From contig NZ_JAAALO010000004.1 in assembly GCF_009908295.1 (NCBI RefSeq), positions 434,001 through 498,000 on the forward strand: a DNA stretch of 64,000 bases, in the 5' to 3' direction. Source of the DNA: Micromonospora rubida. Its GTDB lineage: Bacteria > Actinomycetota > Actinomycetes > Mycobacteriales > Micromonosporaceae. This document shows, one piece after another, positions 48,911 to 57,267 of this stretch (position 1 is its first letter; every line of letters starts with the position of its first letter). The notes under the pieces are model-generated. The model searched no databases, was not told the DNA's origin, and saw only the letters and a program-made list of their open reading frames with translations. The position numbers and the translations under genes were made by a program.

Positions 48911-49513
48911 TCAGGGCGTGGCCGACTGCTGGCCGGGCAAGCCGCGGCGCACCGCCTCGCTGGCCAGCCGCGACCGACGCCGGTCCTCGTTGGAGGTCAG
49001 GTCGAACTTGTCGTACAGCCGGGACAGGTGCTTCTTCACCGCGCTCTCCGTGACGTGCAGGGCGGTCGCGATCGTGCGCACCGAGGGCGGCTCGGGGAAC
49101 GGCTGGCCGCCGGAGACGTACGGGCGGCAGAGCACCGTGAGCACCTCCTGCTCGCGCGGGGTCAGGGCTGGCGGCGCGGGCGGCGGCTCGACGTGCAGGG
49201 TCCGGGTGCCGGGGTGCTCCGACGGGGCATGGAAGAGCAGCCGGGCCGGGCCGATCTCCACCCGGTCCCCGTCCCGCAGGATCTGCGCCTGACGCACCGG
49301 GCTGCCGTTGACCGTGGTGCCGTTGGTGCTGCCCAGATCCCGGATCGACCAGCCGGACGGGTAGCGCTCGACCAGGGCGTGCAGGCGGGAGACGAGCCTG
49401 CTGTCGATGGGCAGCTCGTTGGTCTTCGCCCGTCCGATGGTCAGCGCGTCGGCGGTCAGCGGCACCAACCGGACGCCGCCCGGGCCGTACACCTCGAAGT
49501 ACCCCTCCGCCAC
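48911..49513 (-). CDS. FHA-domain protein with LuxR-type DNA-binding domain
   Basis: A 200-residue protein. Residues 1-100 are an FHA phosphothreonine-binding domain (LTIGRAKTNELPI, VSRLHALVE, LGSTNGTTVNG). The rest is a helix-turn-helix of LuxR type: LTPREQEVLTVLCRPYV, SVRTIATALHVTESAVKKHL. The upstream gene, 16 nt away on the same strand, is a Ser/Thr kinase, so phosphorylation may recruit this regulator. GTG at 49513. Confidence 0.88.
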   Translation of the reverse strand: MAEGYFEVYGPGGVRLVPLTADALTIGRAKTNELPIDSRLVSRLHALVERYPSGWSIRDLGSTNGTTVNGSPVRQAQILRDGDRVEIGPARLLFHAPSEHPGTRTLHVEPPPAPPALTPREQEVLTVLCRPYVSGGQPFPEPPSVRTIATALHVTESAVKKHLSRLYDKFDLTSNEDRRRSRLASEAVRRGLPGQQSATP

Positions 49514-49529
49514 CCGCGCCTCCGAACGG

Positions 49530-51455
49530 TCAGTCGCCGCAGTACGGCTCGGTCGTCGCGCTGGTCGGCACCCCGGTCCGCACGCTCGTCACGGTGGCGG
49601 TCGCCGTGGTGCAGCCGCCCTCCACCGGGAGCGGCTCGGTCCACAGCTCGAACGGCTGCCCCGTCGCCCGCTGCCGCACCCCGACCGGCCCGAGCGCGTC
49701 GGCCGCCCCGGGGCGGACCGTGAGGTCGACGTCCCAGGTGCCGCCGTTGGTCCCCGCGTTGTCCCGGTACTGCTTCCACACCCAGATGTACGCCATCGCG
49801 GCCCGGCAGGCAGGCGACCAGTACTGCTTCACGGAGATCGCGCGCAGGCCGCCGGCGTACCCGTACGACGACGTGCCCACCTGGTAGGCGTCGTCGTAGC
49901 AGCGGCCCGGCGGCGCGTCGTCCCGGCTCGCCCGGCGCGGGTGGCCGGTCCCGACCATCCGGACGGTCACCGGGTCCGGCGACCCGGCCACGGTCAGCGC
50001 CAGCACCGGCCGGCGCGGCCCCGGCGCGCGGGGGGCGAAGACCAGCCGCACCTCGCAGGCCAGCCCGGGTGCCAGCGGCCGGGCCGTGCATCCCTCGGCG
50101 GCGACCCGGAGGTCCCCACCGTCCGCCCCGGCCCCCGCCACCCGCGTCACCCGCACCGCCCGGTCGCCCGGGTTGCGCACGGTCAGCGTCTGCTCGGCGG
50201 AGTCCACGTTGACCTCCTGGTCACCGAAGGTCAGCTCTACCGGCACCTCGATGGGAGCCGGTGCCGGCAGGGCCGCCGACCAGCCGGTGGCCAGCACCGA
50301 CACCAGTGCGACCAGCAACCCGACGGCACGGGCCAGCGTGCGCCGGGGCACCCCGGGCGGCTGCCGGCCCTGCATGGTGGCGGTGAGGTCCAGGTCGAGG
50401 GCCGCCCGGCGGCGCGCGCTGAGCGAGAACCGGGGCCGGGGCGGCGCATGGTCGTCGTCGGTGGACGGGGCGTCGTCCGGGCGCGGGCCGGCGACCCCGT
50501 CGTCCCCGCCGCCGGGCACGAGCGGGGTGACCGGCTGGCCGGCGGCGTGCTGTGCCCGCTGGAGGTCCTCGGCGAACGCCACCGCCGTCGGATGGCGCAG
50601 CGCCGGGTCCTTCGCCATCGCCCGCTCCAGCACCACGCACACCGCATCGGGTACGCCGTCCGGCCGCAGGTCGGGCACCGGGTCGGCGGCGACCCGCCGG
50701 AGCAGCCTCGCCAGCGGCTCCGCCTCGCCCGACGGTGCCTCGGCGAAGGCGGGCGTGCCCCGGATCCAGTGCAGCACCGACGACGCCAGCGCGTACACGT
50801 CCGAGGCGACCGAGGCCGGCTCGCCGCGCAGGATCTCCGGCGCGGCGTGCAGCACGCTCGTGGTCACCCGGCGTCGCCCGGGGGCAGGCTCCGCCGCCCG
50901 GGGCCGGGCCAGCCCGAAGTCGGCCAGCTTCGGCTCGCCGTACCGGGAGATAAGGATGTTCTCCGGCTTCACGTCGCGGTGCAGCACGCCGGCCCGGTGT
51001 GCGGTCTCCAGCGCCCCCGCCACCGTGATCCCGCCGGCCACCGCCGCCGGCCATCGCTGCGTCGCCGACTCCGCGTCGGGTGCGCCGCCCGCACCGGCGG
51101 CGGCCAGCCGGTCGGTCAGCGAGCCACCCTCCTCGTACGCCATCAGCAGGTACGGGTTGCCGGCCGCCGTCCGACCGGCCTGGTGCAGGGTGACGATGTG
51201 CGGGTGGTCGGAGAGCCGCCCCAGCACCTTCAGCTCGCGCTCGAAGCGGGCCCGGGACGGGCCGTGCCAGTCGGCGGCGAGCACCTTGACCGCCACCCAG
51301 CGGGAGAAGTCGGGCTGCCAGGCGCGGTAGACCACGCCGAAGCCGCCGCGACCGATCTCCACCGCGTCCGTGCAGCCGGCCACGCCGAGGTCGAGCCCCG
51401 GGACTGCGTCAGCCTCCCCGGGGCGATGGGGTGCCGACTGCTCTGTGTGGACCAT
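49530..51455 (-). CDS. Membrane Ser/Thr protein kinase with extracellular domains
   Basis: A 641-residue PknB-type kinase: GRGGFGVVYRA (ATP loop), AVKVL Lys, HRDVKPENILI catalytic loop, DFGLARP, TTSVLHAAPEIL activation end, and a linker rich in Pro and Asp. One membrane segment (about 372-392, VGLLVALVSVLATGWSAAL) leads to an Ig-like region (VRNPGDRAVRVTRVA) and a C-terminal Cys-containing domain (CYDDAYQVGTSSYGYAGG) resembling DUF2690. Probably senses an outside ligand and signals to the FHA-LuxR protein. Confidence 0.88.
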   Translation of the reverse strand: MVHTEQSAPHRPGEADAVPGLDLGVAGCTDAVEIGRGGFGVVYRAWQPDFSRWVAVKVLAADWHGPSRARFERELKVLGRLSDHPHIVTLHQAGRTAAGNPYLLMAYEEGGSLTDRLAAAGAGGAPDAESATQRWPAAVAGGITVAGALETAHRAGVLHRDVKPENILISRYGEPKLADFGLARPRAAEPAPGRRRVTTSVLHAAPEILRGEPASVASDVYALASSVLHWIRGTPAFAEAPSGEAEPLARLLRRVAADPVPDLRPDGVPDAVCVVLERAMAKDPALRHPTAVAFAEDLQRAQHAAGQPVTPLVPGGGDDGVAGPRPDDAPSTDDDHAPPRPRFSLSARRRAALDLDLTATMQGRQPPGVPRRTLARAVGLLVALVSVLATGWSAALPAPAPIEVPVELTFGDQEVNVDSAEQTLTVRNPGDRAVRVTRVAGAGADGGDLRVAAEGCTARPLAPGLACEVRLVFAPRAPGPRRPVLALTVAGSPDPVTVRMVGTGHPRRASRDDAPPGRCYDDAYQVGTSSYGYAGGLRAISVKQYWSPACRAAMAYIWVWKQYRDNAGTNGGTWDVDLTVRPGAADALGPVGVRQRATGQPFELWTEPLPVEGGCTTATATVTSVRTGVPTSATTEPYCGD

Positions 51456-51550
51456 GGCGGCTCATTATGACCGAGGGGTGTGCCAGGATTTTCGTCCGCT
51501 ACCGACCGGTCACCTGGGCCGGGTCGTGTCGCGCGCCGGGAGGCGCCAAT

Positions 51551-51584
51551 CGGATGGGGCCCGGTCGAGGCCGAGCCCCATCCG
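51551..51584 (-). terminator. Hairpin after the small secreted protein
   Basis: CGGATGGGGC (51551-51560) pairs with GCCCCATCCG (51575-51584) over 10 bp with a 14-nt loop, 5 nt past the stop on the minus strand. Confidence 0.65.
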
Positions 51585-51588
51585 GCCG

Positions 51589-51849
51589 TTACGGCAGGTT
51601 CGGGGGGCAGGTCGTCCGGTGCCAGGTGGAGTAGCGGGTACGGACGCCGTACTGGAAGTCCTCCAGGCAGTTGCCGTACACGTACATCCCGACCTCTACG
51701 GTCTTGCTGGCGTCGGAGTAGTAGATGAAGGTGATGCTCTCGTTGTCATTGGGGTATGGCAGGGCCATGGCCGGGCTGGCCACGACCGCCGTGGTGCCGG
51801 CGACGGTCAGCAGGGTGGCCAGGACGGCGTTCCGCACGAACTTCTTCAA
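51589..51849 (-). CDS. Small secreted protein (DUF6289-like)
   Basis: An 86-residue exported peptide: signal KKFVRNAVLATLLTVAGTT to ASPAMALPYP, then a short mature part with ITFIYYSDASKTVEVGMYVYGNC and a second Cys near the end (TTCPPN). The YYSDAS-x-T-x-VG pattern resembles the small actinobacterial family DUF6289. It starts with TTG at 51849, supported by AGAGG 7 nt upstream. Function unknown. Confidence 0.65.
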   Translation of the reverse strand: MKKFVRNAVLATLLTVAGTTAVVASPAMALPYPNDNESITFIYYSDASKTVEVGMYVYGNCLEDFQYGVRTRYSTWHRTTCPPNLP

Positions 51850-52050
51850 CTTGGGGCCTCTCGATCGGGCGGACGGGATGGATGAATGATAGTCGTCGAT
51901 CTATCGCCCGCCCAGAGGTTCCCACCTCGCTCCGAATTCCTAAAGGGCTCGCCGATCCGGCAAACTGGGTGGATGGGGCCACCACGGGTCGGATCGGAAT
52001 GACCGGCCTGCCACTGCGGGCCACGGACGGGCAGGAGTGAACCGGCTGGC

Positions 52051-52587
52051 ATGACCGATCCAGACGACGGAGCACGGCTGGCCGCGTCGATGGCCGGCCG
52101 ACTCGCCTGCCTGACCTTCGTGGACCGCACCACCGAACAGGTCACGGAACTGCTCATCGACGTGATCGCCGACTGGGGCACGGCGCAGGGCTGGCGGGTC
52201 TACCGGCGGGCGGCCAGCGTGGTGCCGCTTCCGCCGCCGATGTCCGGGCAGCAATCCGTCATCGACATCGCCTGCGCCCGGCCCGCCGCGCCGCCCGTGG
52301 TGATCGAGGTCGACCACACCGACCGGCGTCGTACGGTCGAGAAGCTCCTCGCCGAGGCCGACGCCGGGCGGGTGCCGATCTGGGTCCGGTGGGGCTCCCG
52401 TGGCTTCGTCGAGCCCCCGGAACCGGTCCGGATGGTCACCGTCCCGGTCACCGCGCGGCGCGGCGAGGCCGGCGCGCGGCTGCACTCCCGCCAGCCGGCG
52501 CGGCAGCTCCCACCGCCGGAGCACCGCGCCGGGCCGGTCACCGCCGGCCCGCCGGACTCCCTCTTCGACCCCGCTGGCGAGAGCTGA
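52051..52587 (+). CDS. Conserved hypothetical protein, possible nuclease-like fold
   Basis: A 178-residue soluble protein. The middle has SVIDIACARPAAPPVVIEVDHTDRRR (first 20 compared) followed by VEKLLAEADAGRVPIWVRWG, an order of a strand with Asp, a strand with E-V-D, and a helix that recalls PD-(D/E)xK nuclease folds; catalytic residues are not certain. The C-terminal 50 residues are Pro/Arg-rich and probably disordered. ATG at 52051 without strong ribosome site. Confidence 0.6.
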   Translation: MTDPDDGARLAASMAGRLACLTFVDRTTEQVTELLIDVIADWGTAQGWRVYRRAASVVPLPPPMSGQQSVIDIACARPAAPPVVIEVDHTDRRRTVEKLLAEADAGRVPIWVRWGSRGFVEPPEPVRMVTVPVTARRGEAGARLHSRQPARQLPPPEHRAGPVTAGPPDSLFDPAGES

Positions 52588-52698
52588 CGCGGCTGCGTGG
52601 TGCCCCGGGCGGTCGCCGGTCGCGGAGGAGCCCCGGCCGGAACGGGCTGCCCGGCGGCTTCAGTCGGCAGGCGGGTGACGGTGGGCAGGGGCGATCCT

Positions 52699-53331
52699 TC
52701 AGCGATCGGCTTGCGGGGGGCGGGACGGGCGCGGGTCGACGTCGTGGGCGGGGGCGAAGGCCCGCAGGGTGGCCTCGACGAGCGCGTCGGCGTACGCCTC
52801 GTCGAGTGGCCCGGCCCGGTGCAGCCAACGTTGGGTGAATGGGGCGTAGAGGAAGTCGAGGCAGAGGGCGAGATCCGCATCGGGGTGGAGCTGTCCGGCG
52901 CGTTGTCCGGAGCGCAGCCGGGCGAGCTTGGCCTCGGTGAGCGGGTGGTCGACCTTCTCCCGGTAGAGCGTGGCCAGCTCGGGATCGACGGCGATCTCGG
53001 CGTACAGGGCGCGGAGCAGGGCCGACAGTGCCGGGTCGGTGAATTCGGCGGCGGTGGCCCGTAGCACCGTCTTCAGGTCGGCTTCCAGGTCGCCGGTGTC
53101 GGGCAGGGTGATGGCGCCGCCCTCGCCCTCGCTCAGAGCGCGCACCGCGTCGAGCGCCACGGCGCCCTTCGACGGCCACCAGCGGTAGATCGTCTGCTTG
53201 CCGACGCCGGCCCGGCGGGCGATCGCCTCGATCGACACGCGGGGATATCCGACCTCGGCGACAAGGTCGCGGGCTGCGGCCAGGACCGCCAGGCGGGACC
53301 GGTCGCTGCGGCGGGCTGCGTCAGGTGGCAT
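52699..53331 (-). CDS. TetR-family repressor of the divergent SDR gene
   Basis: A 210-residue TetR regulator: RLAVLAAARDLVAEVGYPRVSIEAIARRAG, then GKQTIYRWWPSKGAVALDAV (helix-turn-helix), and a TetR_C-like ligand domain with FTDPALSALLRALYAEIA and ALCLDFLYAPFTQRWLH. ATG at 53331. Two copies of a 20-bp inverted repeat lie between it and the SDR gene, so it probably represses both and responds to a substrate of the SDR. Confidence 0.88.
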   Translation of the reverse strand: MPPDAARRSDRSRLAVLAAARDLVAEVGYPRVSIEAIARRAGVGKQTIYRWWPSKGAVALDAVRALSEGEGGAITLPDTGDLEADLKTVLRATAAEFTDPALSALLRALYAEIAVDPELATLYREKVDHPLTEAKLARLRSGQRAGQLHPDADLALCLDFLYAPFTQRWLHRAGPLDEAYADALVEATLRAFAPAHDVDPRPSRPPQADR

Positions 53332-53347
53332 GGGGCGAGCATATATC

Positions 53348-53367
53348 GAGACGAGACGGTCCGTCTT
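53348..53367. promoter_or_regulatory. TetR operator O1
   Basis: GAGACGA-N6-CCGTCTT, matching O2 at 17 of 20 positions. It overlaps the -35 box of the SDR promoter by two bases. Confidence 0.65.
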
Positions 53368-53394
53368 GACATGACTCGGGGCGCGGGTGAGAAT
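53366..53394 (+). promoter_or_regulatory. SDR gene promoter
   Basis: TTGACA (53366-53371), 17-nt spacer, GAGAAT (53389-53394). O1 covers its -35 edge and O2 its start point. Confidence 0.6.
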
Positions 53395-53400
53395 TGATGC

Positions 53401-53420
53401 GAGACGGAACGGTCCGTCTC
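53401..53420. promoter_or_regulatory. TetR operator O2
   Basis: GAGACGG-N6-CCGTCTC, a perfect 7-bp inverted repeat at the expected transcription start of the SDR gene, just before the ribosome site AAGGAGA (53424-53430). Confidence 0.7.
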
Positions 53421-53436
53421 GTTAAGGAGAATGATC

Positions 53437-54270
53437 ATGCGAACCTGGTTCATCACCGGAGCCTCCCGTGGCCTCGGGCGGGCGTTCACCGAGGCCGCAC
53501 TCGCCGCCGGAGACCGAGTGGTCGGCGTCGCGCGGGATGTCGGCCCACTCGACGACCTGATCGCCGAAGCGGACGGGCGGCTCGTCGCGTACCCGCTCGA
53601 CGTCGCCGACCGTGCCGCCGTCGTGGCCGGCGTGCGACGGGCGACCGACGAACTCGGACGGATCGACGTCGTCGTCAACAACGCCGGCGGCGCGCTGCTC
53701 GGGATGGTCGAGGAGGTCACCGAGGAACAGGCCCGAGCACACTTCGACGTCAACTTCTTCGGCGCGCTCTGGGTCAGCCAGGCCGTGCTTCCGGTGCTGC
53801 GCGAACAGGGCAGCGGGCACCTGTTGCAGGTGTCGTCGATGGGCTCATCCGGGGGATTCGCCTCGACGGGCCTGTACGGCGCGGGCAAGGCGGCACTCGA
53901 CGCCGTCAGCGAGGCCCTCGCGATGGAGGCCGAGTCGTTCGGGGTCCGGGTCACGATCCTCAACCCCGGCGGGTACGAGACCGGGCTGTTCACCAAGGGG
54001 CTGACCCAGACCACACCCCACCCGGCGTACGACCCGCTACGCGCGAAGCTGAACGAGATGTGGAGCGCCGCCGAGGACTCCGACCCGGCACTCGCCGCCG
54101 ACGTGGTGATGCGGGTGGTGGCGCTGCCCGACCCGCCGAAGCGGATCGTGCTGGGCGGGGCGGCGTTCGACATGGTCCGCGAGTTGGACGCGGCACGCGC
54201 CGCCGAGTACGCGCGCTGGGAGGACCTCAGCCGGCTCGGCGACCGACCTACCGCCGCCCAGGGGCGGTAG
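53437..54270 (+). CDS. Short-chain dehydrogenase/reductase
   Basis: A 277-residue classical SDR: NADP-type TWFITGASRGLGRAF, DVVVNNAGGALLG, the catalytic Ser in LLQVSSMGSSGG, and YGAGK (Tyr147, Lys151). The ending region KRIVLGGAAFDMVRE is typical of TetR-linked SDRs. ATG at 53437 has AAGGAGA 6 nt upstream; the ATG at 53431 is too close. Substrate unknown; induced through the divergent TetR. Confidence 0.88.
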   Translation: MRTWFITGASRGLGRAFTEAALAAGDRVVGVARDVGPLDDLIAEADGRLVAYPLDVADRAAVVAGVRRATDELGRIDVVVNNAGGALLGMVEEVTEEQARAHFDVNFFGALWVSQAVLPVLREQGSGHLLQVSSMGSSGGFASTGLYGAGKAALDAVSEALAMEAESFGVRVTILNPGGYETGLFTKGLTQTTPHPAYDPLRAKLNEMWSAAEDSDPALAADVVMRVVALPDPPKRIVLGGAAFDMVRELDAARAAEYARWEDLSRLGDRPTAAQGR

Positions 54271-54341
54271 CCCGTGCCTACGGAACGCCTGGCCGGGCAC
54301 CTTCATCATCAACCCGTCCCCGCAACTCGGCGGCCCACCGG

Positions 54342-54980
54342 CTAGCCGGGTGGCGGCGGTGGTGAGCGGTAGCCGGGCGGGGATGGCGGTGGCCCGTAGC
54401 CGGGTGGCGGCTGTGGTGGGCGGTAGCCGGGCGGTGGTGGCGGTGGCCCGTAGCCGGGTGGCGGGGGCGGTAGGGCGGCCCGAGGGCGCCGAGCCTGCCG
54501 GGCCAGTCGTGCGGTCCGGAAGTACCGATGCGAGGCCGGCAGCCCGAGCAGAATGGTCGAACCCACCGTCAGTGCCAGCGACACGATCGTCAGGACCCGG
54601 GTCATGTACGCGTACCAGGGCACGGATTCGTATCCGCCGACCGCTAGCAGCGCGACGTTGAAGCAGACGGCCACCATGCCCACGAGCCAGGTCAGCACCC
54701 GGGCGGGGTTCATCCCCTGCCCGTCGAGGATGGCCAGCAGCAGGCAGACGACGCCGAATACGATCGCCAGCAGTGCGTACCCGAGCAGACCGAACGCGGC
54801 GAGCGAACCCGCCGCACCGTCGCCGGCACGTTCGCTGTGATAGGCGCTGAACTCCGGAATGGCGAAGAAGGTGCCGATCGCGGCGACCAGAGCGAGCGCG
54901 GCCACCCCGGCGAACAGGTAGCTCGCCGCGAACACGACACCCGGAACCGCCGGTGACGGTTGCACCCTCATCGTGGTCAC
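54342..54980 (-). CDS. Four-helix membrane protein with PPPGY-repeat tail
   Basis: A 212-residue protein with four hydrophobic segments (AASYLFAGVAALALVAAIGT, LLGYALLAIVFGVVCLLLAI, LTWLVGMVAVCFNVALLAV, VLTIVSLALTVGSTILLGL) and a Pro/Tyr/Gly tail of GYGPPPPPPGYRPP repeats. GTG at 54980 follows the upstream gene's stop by 3 nt; ATG at 54971 is possible. It forms a pair with the large protein upstream. Function unknown. Confidence 0.7.
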   Translation of the reverse strand: MTTMRVQPSPAVPGVVFAASYLFAGVAALALVAAIGTFFAIPEFSAYHSERAGDGAAGSLAAFGLLGYALLAIVFGVVCLLLAILDGQGMNPARVLTWLVGMVAVCFNVALLAVGGYESVPWYAYMTRVLTIVSLALTVGSTILLGLPASHRYFRTARLARQARRPRAALPPPPPGYGPPPPPPGYRPPQPPPGYGPPPSPPGYRSPPPPPG

Positions 54981-54983
54981 CGG

Positions 54984-57179
54984 TCAGGCCCTGCTCGGCT
55001 CGACCTGCGCCCGGCGTCGGCGGAGCAGCAGGCCGCCCGTCAGGAGCCAGGCGATGAGGGGCAGGGCCGCGAGCGGGTACAACAGGGGATTCGAGGTCGC
55101 CGACGCGGGTCTGGCGAAGGCCTCGGACAGCGGCTTGGAGGTGGTCAGGCCGCCCAGCCAGACCTCACTGCCCTGGCCGACGGGTCCGTACAACGCATCG
55201 CTCACGGAGCCGGCCAGTGTGGGGTGTTCCTTGGCGAACGCGTCGGCGCTGACCGGGTTGCGGTTGATGCGGCTGAAGTCCACCCCGCCGTAGACGAAGG
55301 TGCTGGTGTAGATGAAGTTGCCCCTGGTCGTGGTGCGCTTGACCTTGAATTCGCCGTTCTTGTACGACTTGACGTAGCGATCGAAGACCTCTCGCGGGCT
55401 CCATGACTCACGCGATGTCCAGCGACTGATGTCACCCGTGTCGATCAGGTCCGAGTAGGCGGTGTGCTTGGTGGCGCTGCGCTGACGGAACCACTCGGCG
55501 GCTACCCGGCTTGCGTAGACCCGGCGCAGGTCGGCGTACTCGGGTGCGTGGTTCACCGCGTCCTGGACCTGGGGCAGGATCATCGTGCGATACACGGACT
55601 CGTTGTGTTTGATGGTGGCCTGGCTCTCCTGGCCGCATCCGGCGGTGCCCCCGACTCCCTGGGCCTTGACGACGTCGGACTCCATCTTCACCTGTAGCGG
55701 GGCGCTCAGGATGTACAGCTCGTTGCCATTGTCGCGGACGGTCGCCGTGTCGGGCACGATCCACTGCCTCATGGACACGCATTTGGTCTCGCCGCGTAGG
55801 GCGTCCCAGTACTTCTGGCCGCCGCGGGTGTCCGGGTGAATGAACTTCGCGACCGACTTCTTCATTGTCAGGTCGGCCTCGAGCAGCACACGCCCGGCGT
55901 CGGTCCTGCCGAACTGGGCGTCGAGGATCCGGTCGGGCTCGTCCGGGTTGAGGTTCACGGTGAAGCTGGACGGTCGCAGTGACAGCCATACGAAGAACGA
56001 GTCCGAGGCGAGTTGGGCCGCGTGCCGGCCGCCGAAGGACTGCTGGTCGGCGGCGGGCAGTTCGTCTGCCTTGAAGGCGTACTGCACGCCGGAACCGTTG
56101 TGGTAGGTGTCGGAGACGTAGCGCAGCTCCAGGGTGGAGAAGTCGACTCCACCCAGGTCCTGCGCCAGCTCGGGGTGGCCGGACTCCGCAGCGAGCTGCG
56201 CGTCGACCCGCGCCAGCTCGGCCGCCTCCTCGGGCGTGTCCGGTGAATCGGCGAACCCATCGAGCGCCGCGCCCTGGCTGCCGCGCTGGTCCGGGGCGCG
56301 CAGGATGTCCGAGGCCGCGCCCGTCGGGCCGCCGTCCTTGGGGCCGCCGTCCTTCGGACCGCCGGTACCGGCGCCGCCACCGCCCGAATCGCCGCCACTG
56401 GTGATGAGGTTCTTCAACGCGGGCACCACGAAGTACGACACGCCGGCGTCACGCAGCTTCGCCTTGGCGCCCTTGGTCGGCTCCTCAGCGAAGAGGTACA
56501 CCAGCCTGCGAGGGTTGGGCTTCGCCCTCTCCAACTCGATGAGCTTCTTGTCTCTCGCCAGTTCGGAGTCGTCGACGCCCCTGCCGGATTTGATCTCGTA
56601 GAACAGGCCGAGCTCTTCGTTACCCAGGTCGTACCACCGGTTGACCTCCGGGACGTGGACCTCGGAGCGCCAGCCGTGGTTGGCGCCGAGCCGGAGCCGC
56701 TGCGCGACGTGCAGCACGAAGGCCTTGCCCTGGTTGTCGTTGCCCTGGTTGGGGATGTACCTCCGGAGCCAGGTCCTCCAGGGCAGCGGTGGGCTGGTCT
56801 TTTTACCCGCCGCCCTCTCGGCGGCCTTCTTCTCCTGGTACTCCAGCCAGCGCTTCTGGCAGTGCTCCCAGGTGCCCGCCTTCTCGGCCTCCGGGCTCAG
56901 CGCTGCGATCTGTGCTGCCCCGTCATCGGGCGCTGGCTCGTTCTCATGCGTTCGGAGCGCTTCGGCCGGATTCTCGTAGTCGTAGCGCTGGCGCTTCCCG
57001 GGGTCGGTCGGGTTGCTACCGCCCGGCAGGGTGTCCGGGTCCGGCGAAGATCCCTTGATGTTGGGCAGCGGAATCGGTTTCGGCGCCGCCAGAGCCGGGC
57101 TCGGCCAGCCGATCGAACCGGCCGGTGTCGCCAACAGAAAGACGATCAGTGCTACGAACACCAGACGAAGCCTGTTCAC
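54984..57179 (-). CDS. Large exported, C-terminally anchored protein of unknown function
   Basis: A 731-residue protein with an N-terminal signal (VFVALIVFLLATPAGSIGWP to ALAAPKP), a region with YDLGNEELGLFYEIKSGRG and RLVYLFAEEPTKGAKAKL that looks like a restriction-endonuclease-type fold, a Gly/Pro-rich linker (GTGGPKDGGPKDGGP), and a large domain with QFGRTDAGRVLLEADLTMKK and KFIHPDTRGGQKYWDALRG. A C-terminal hydrophobic segment (LYPLAALPLIAWLLTGGLLL) and RRRR end it. GTG at 57179 follows GGGGAG. I recognise no named family; similar long hypotheticals occur in other actinobacteria. Confidence 0.72.
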   Translation of the reverse strand: MNRLRLVFVALIVFLLATPAGSIGWPSPALAAPKPIPLPNIKGSSPDPDTLPGGSNPTDPGKRQRYDYENPAEALRTHENEPAPDDGAAQIAALSPEAEKAGTWEHCQKRWLEYQEKKAAERAAGKKTSPPLPWRTWLRRYIPNQGNDNQGKAFVLHVAQRLRLGANHGWRSEVHVPEVNRWYDLGNEELGLFYEIKSGRGVDDSELARDKKLIELERAKPNPRRLVYLFAEEPTKGAKAKLRDAGVSYFVVPALKNLITSGGDSGGGGAGTGGPKDGGPKDGGPTGAASDILRAPDQRGSQGAALDGFADSPDTPEEAAELARVDAQLAAESGHPELAQDLGGVDFSTLELRYVSDTYHNGSGVQYAFKADELPAADQQSFGGRHAAQLASDSFFVWLSLRPSSFTVNLNPDEPDRILDAQFGRTDAGRVLLEADLTMKKSVAKFIHPDTRGGQKYWDALRGETKCVSMRQWIVPDTATVRDNGNELYILSAPLQVKMESDVVKAQGVGGTAGCGQESQATIKHNESVYRTMILPQVQDAVNHAPEYADLRRVYASRVAAEWFRQRSATKHTAYSDLIDTGDISRWTSRESWSPREVFDRYVKSYKNGEFKVKRTTTRGNFIYTSTFVYGGVDFSRINRNPVSADAFAKEHPTLAGSVSDALYGPVGQGSEVWLGGLTTSKPLSEAFARPASATSNPLLYPLAALPLIAWLLTGGLLLRRRRAQVEPSRA

Positions 57180-57267
57180 ACCCGGCTCCCCTCGGAGGGC
57201 ACTTTCTGGCGTCAATGTATCTACATACGCCAGATGTGAGAGGGCATTGCCAGATATGGGACAGAAT

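Noticed and set aside
53954..54341. Minus-strand frames opposite the SDR gene
   Set aside because: Shadows of the SDR coding sequence, which has all family motifs.
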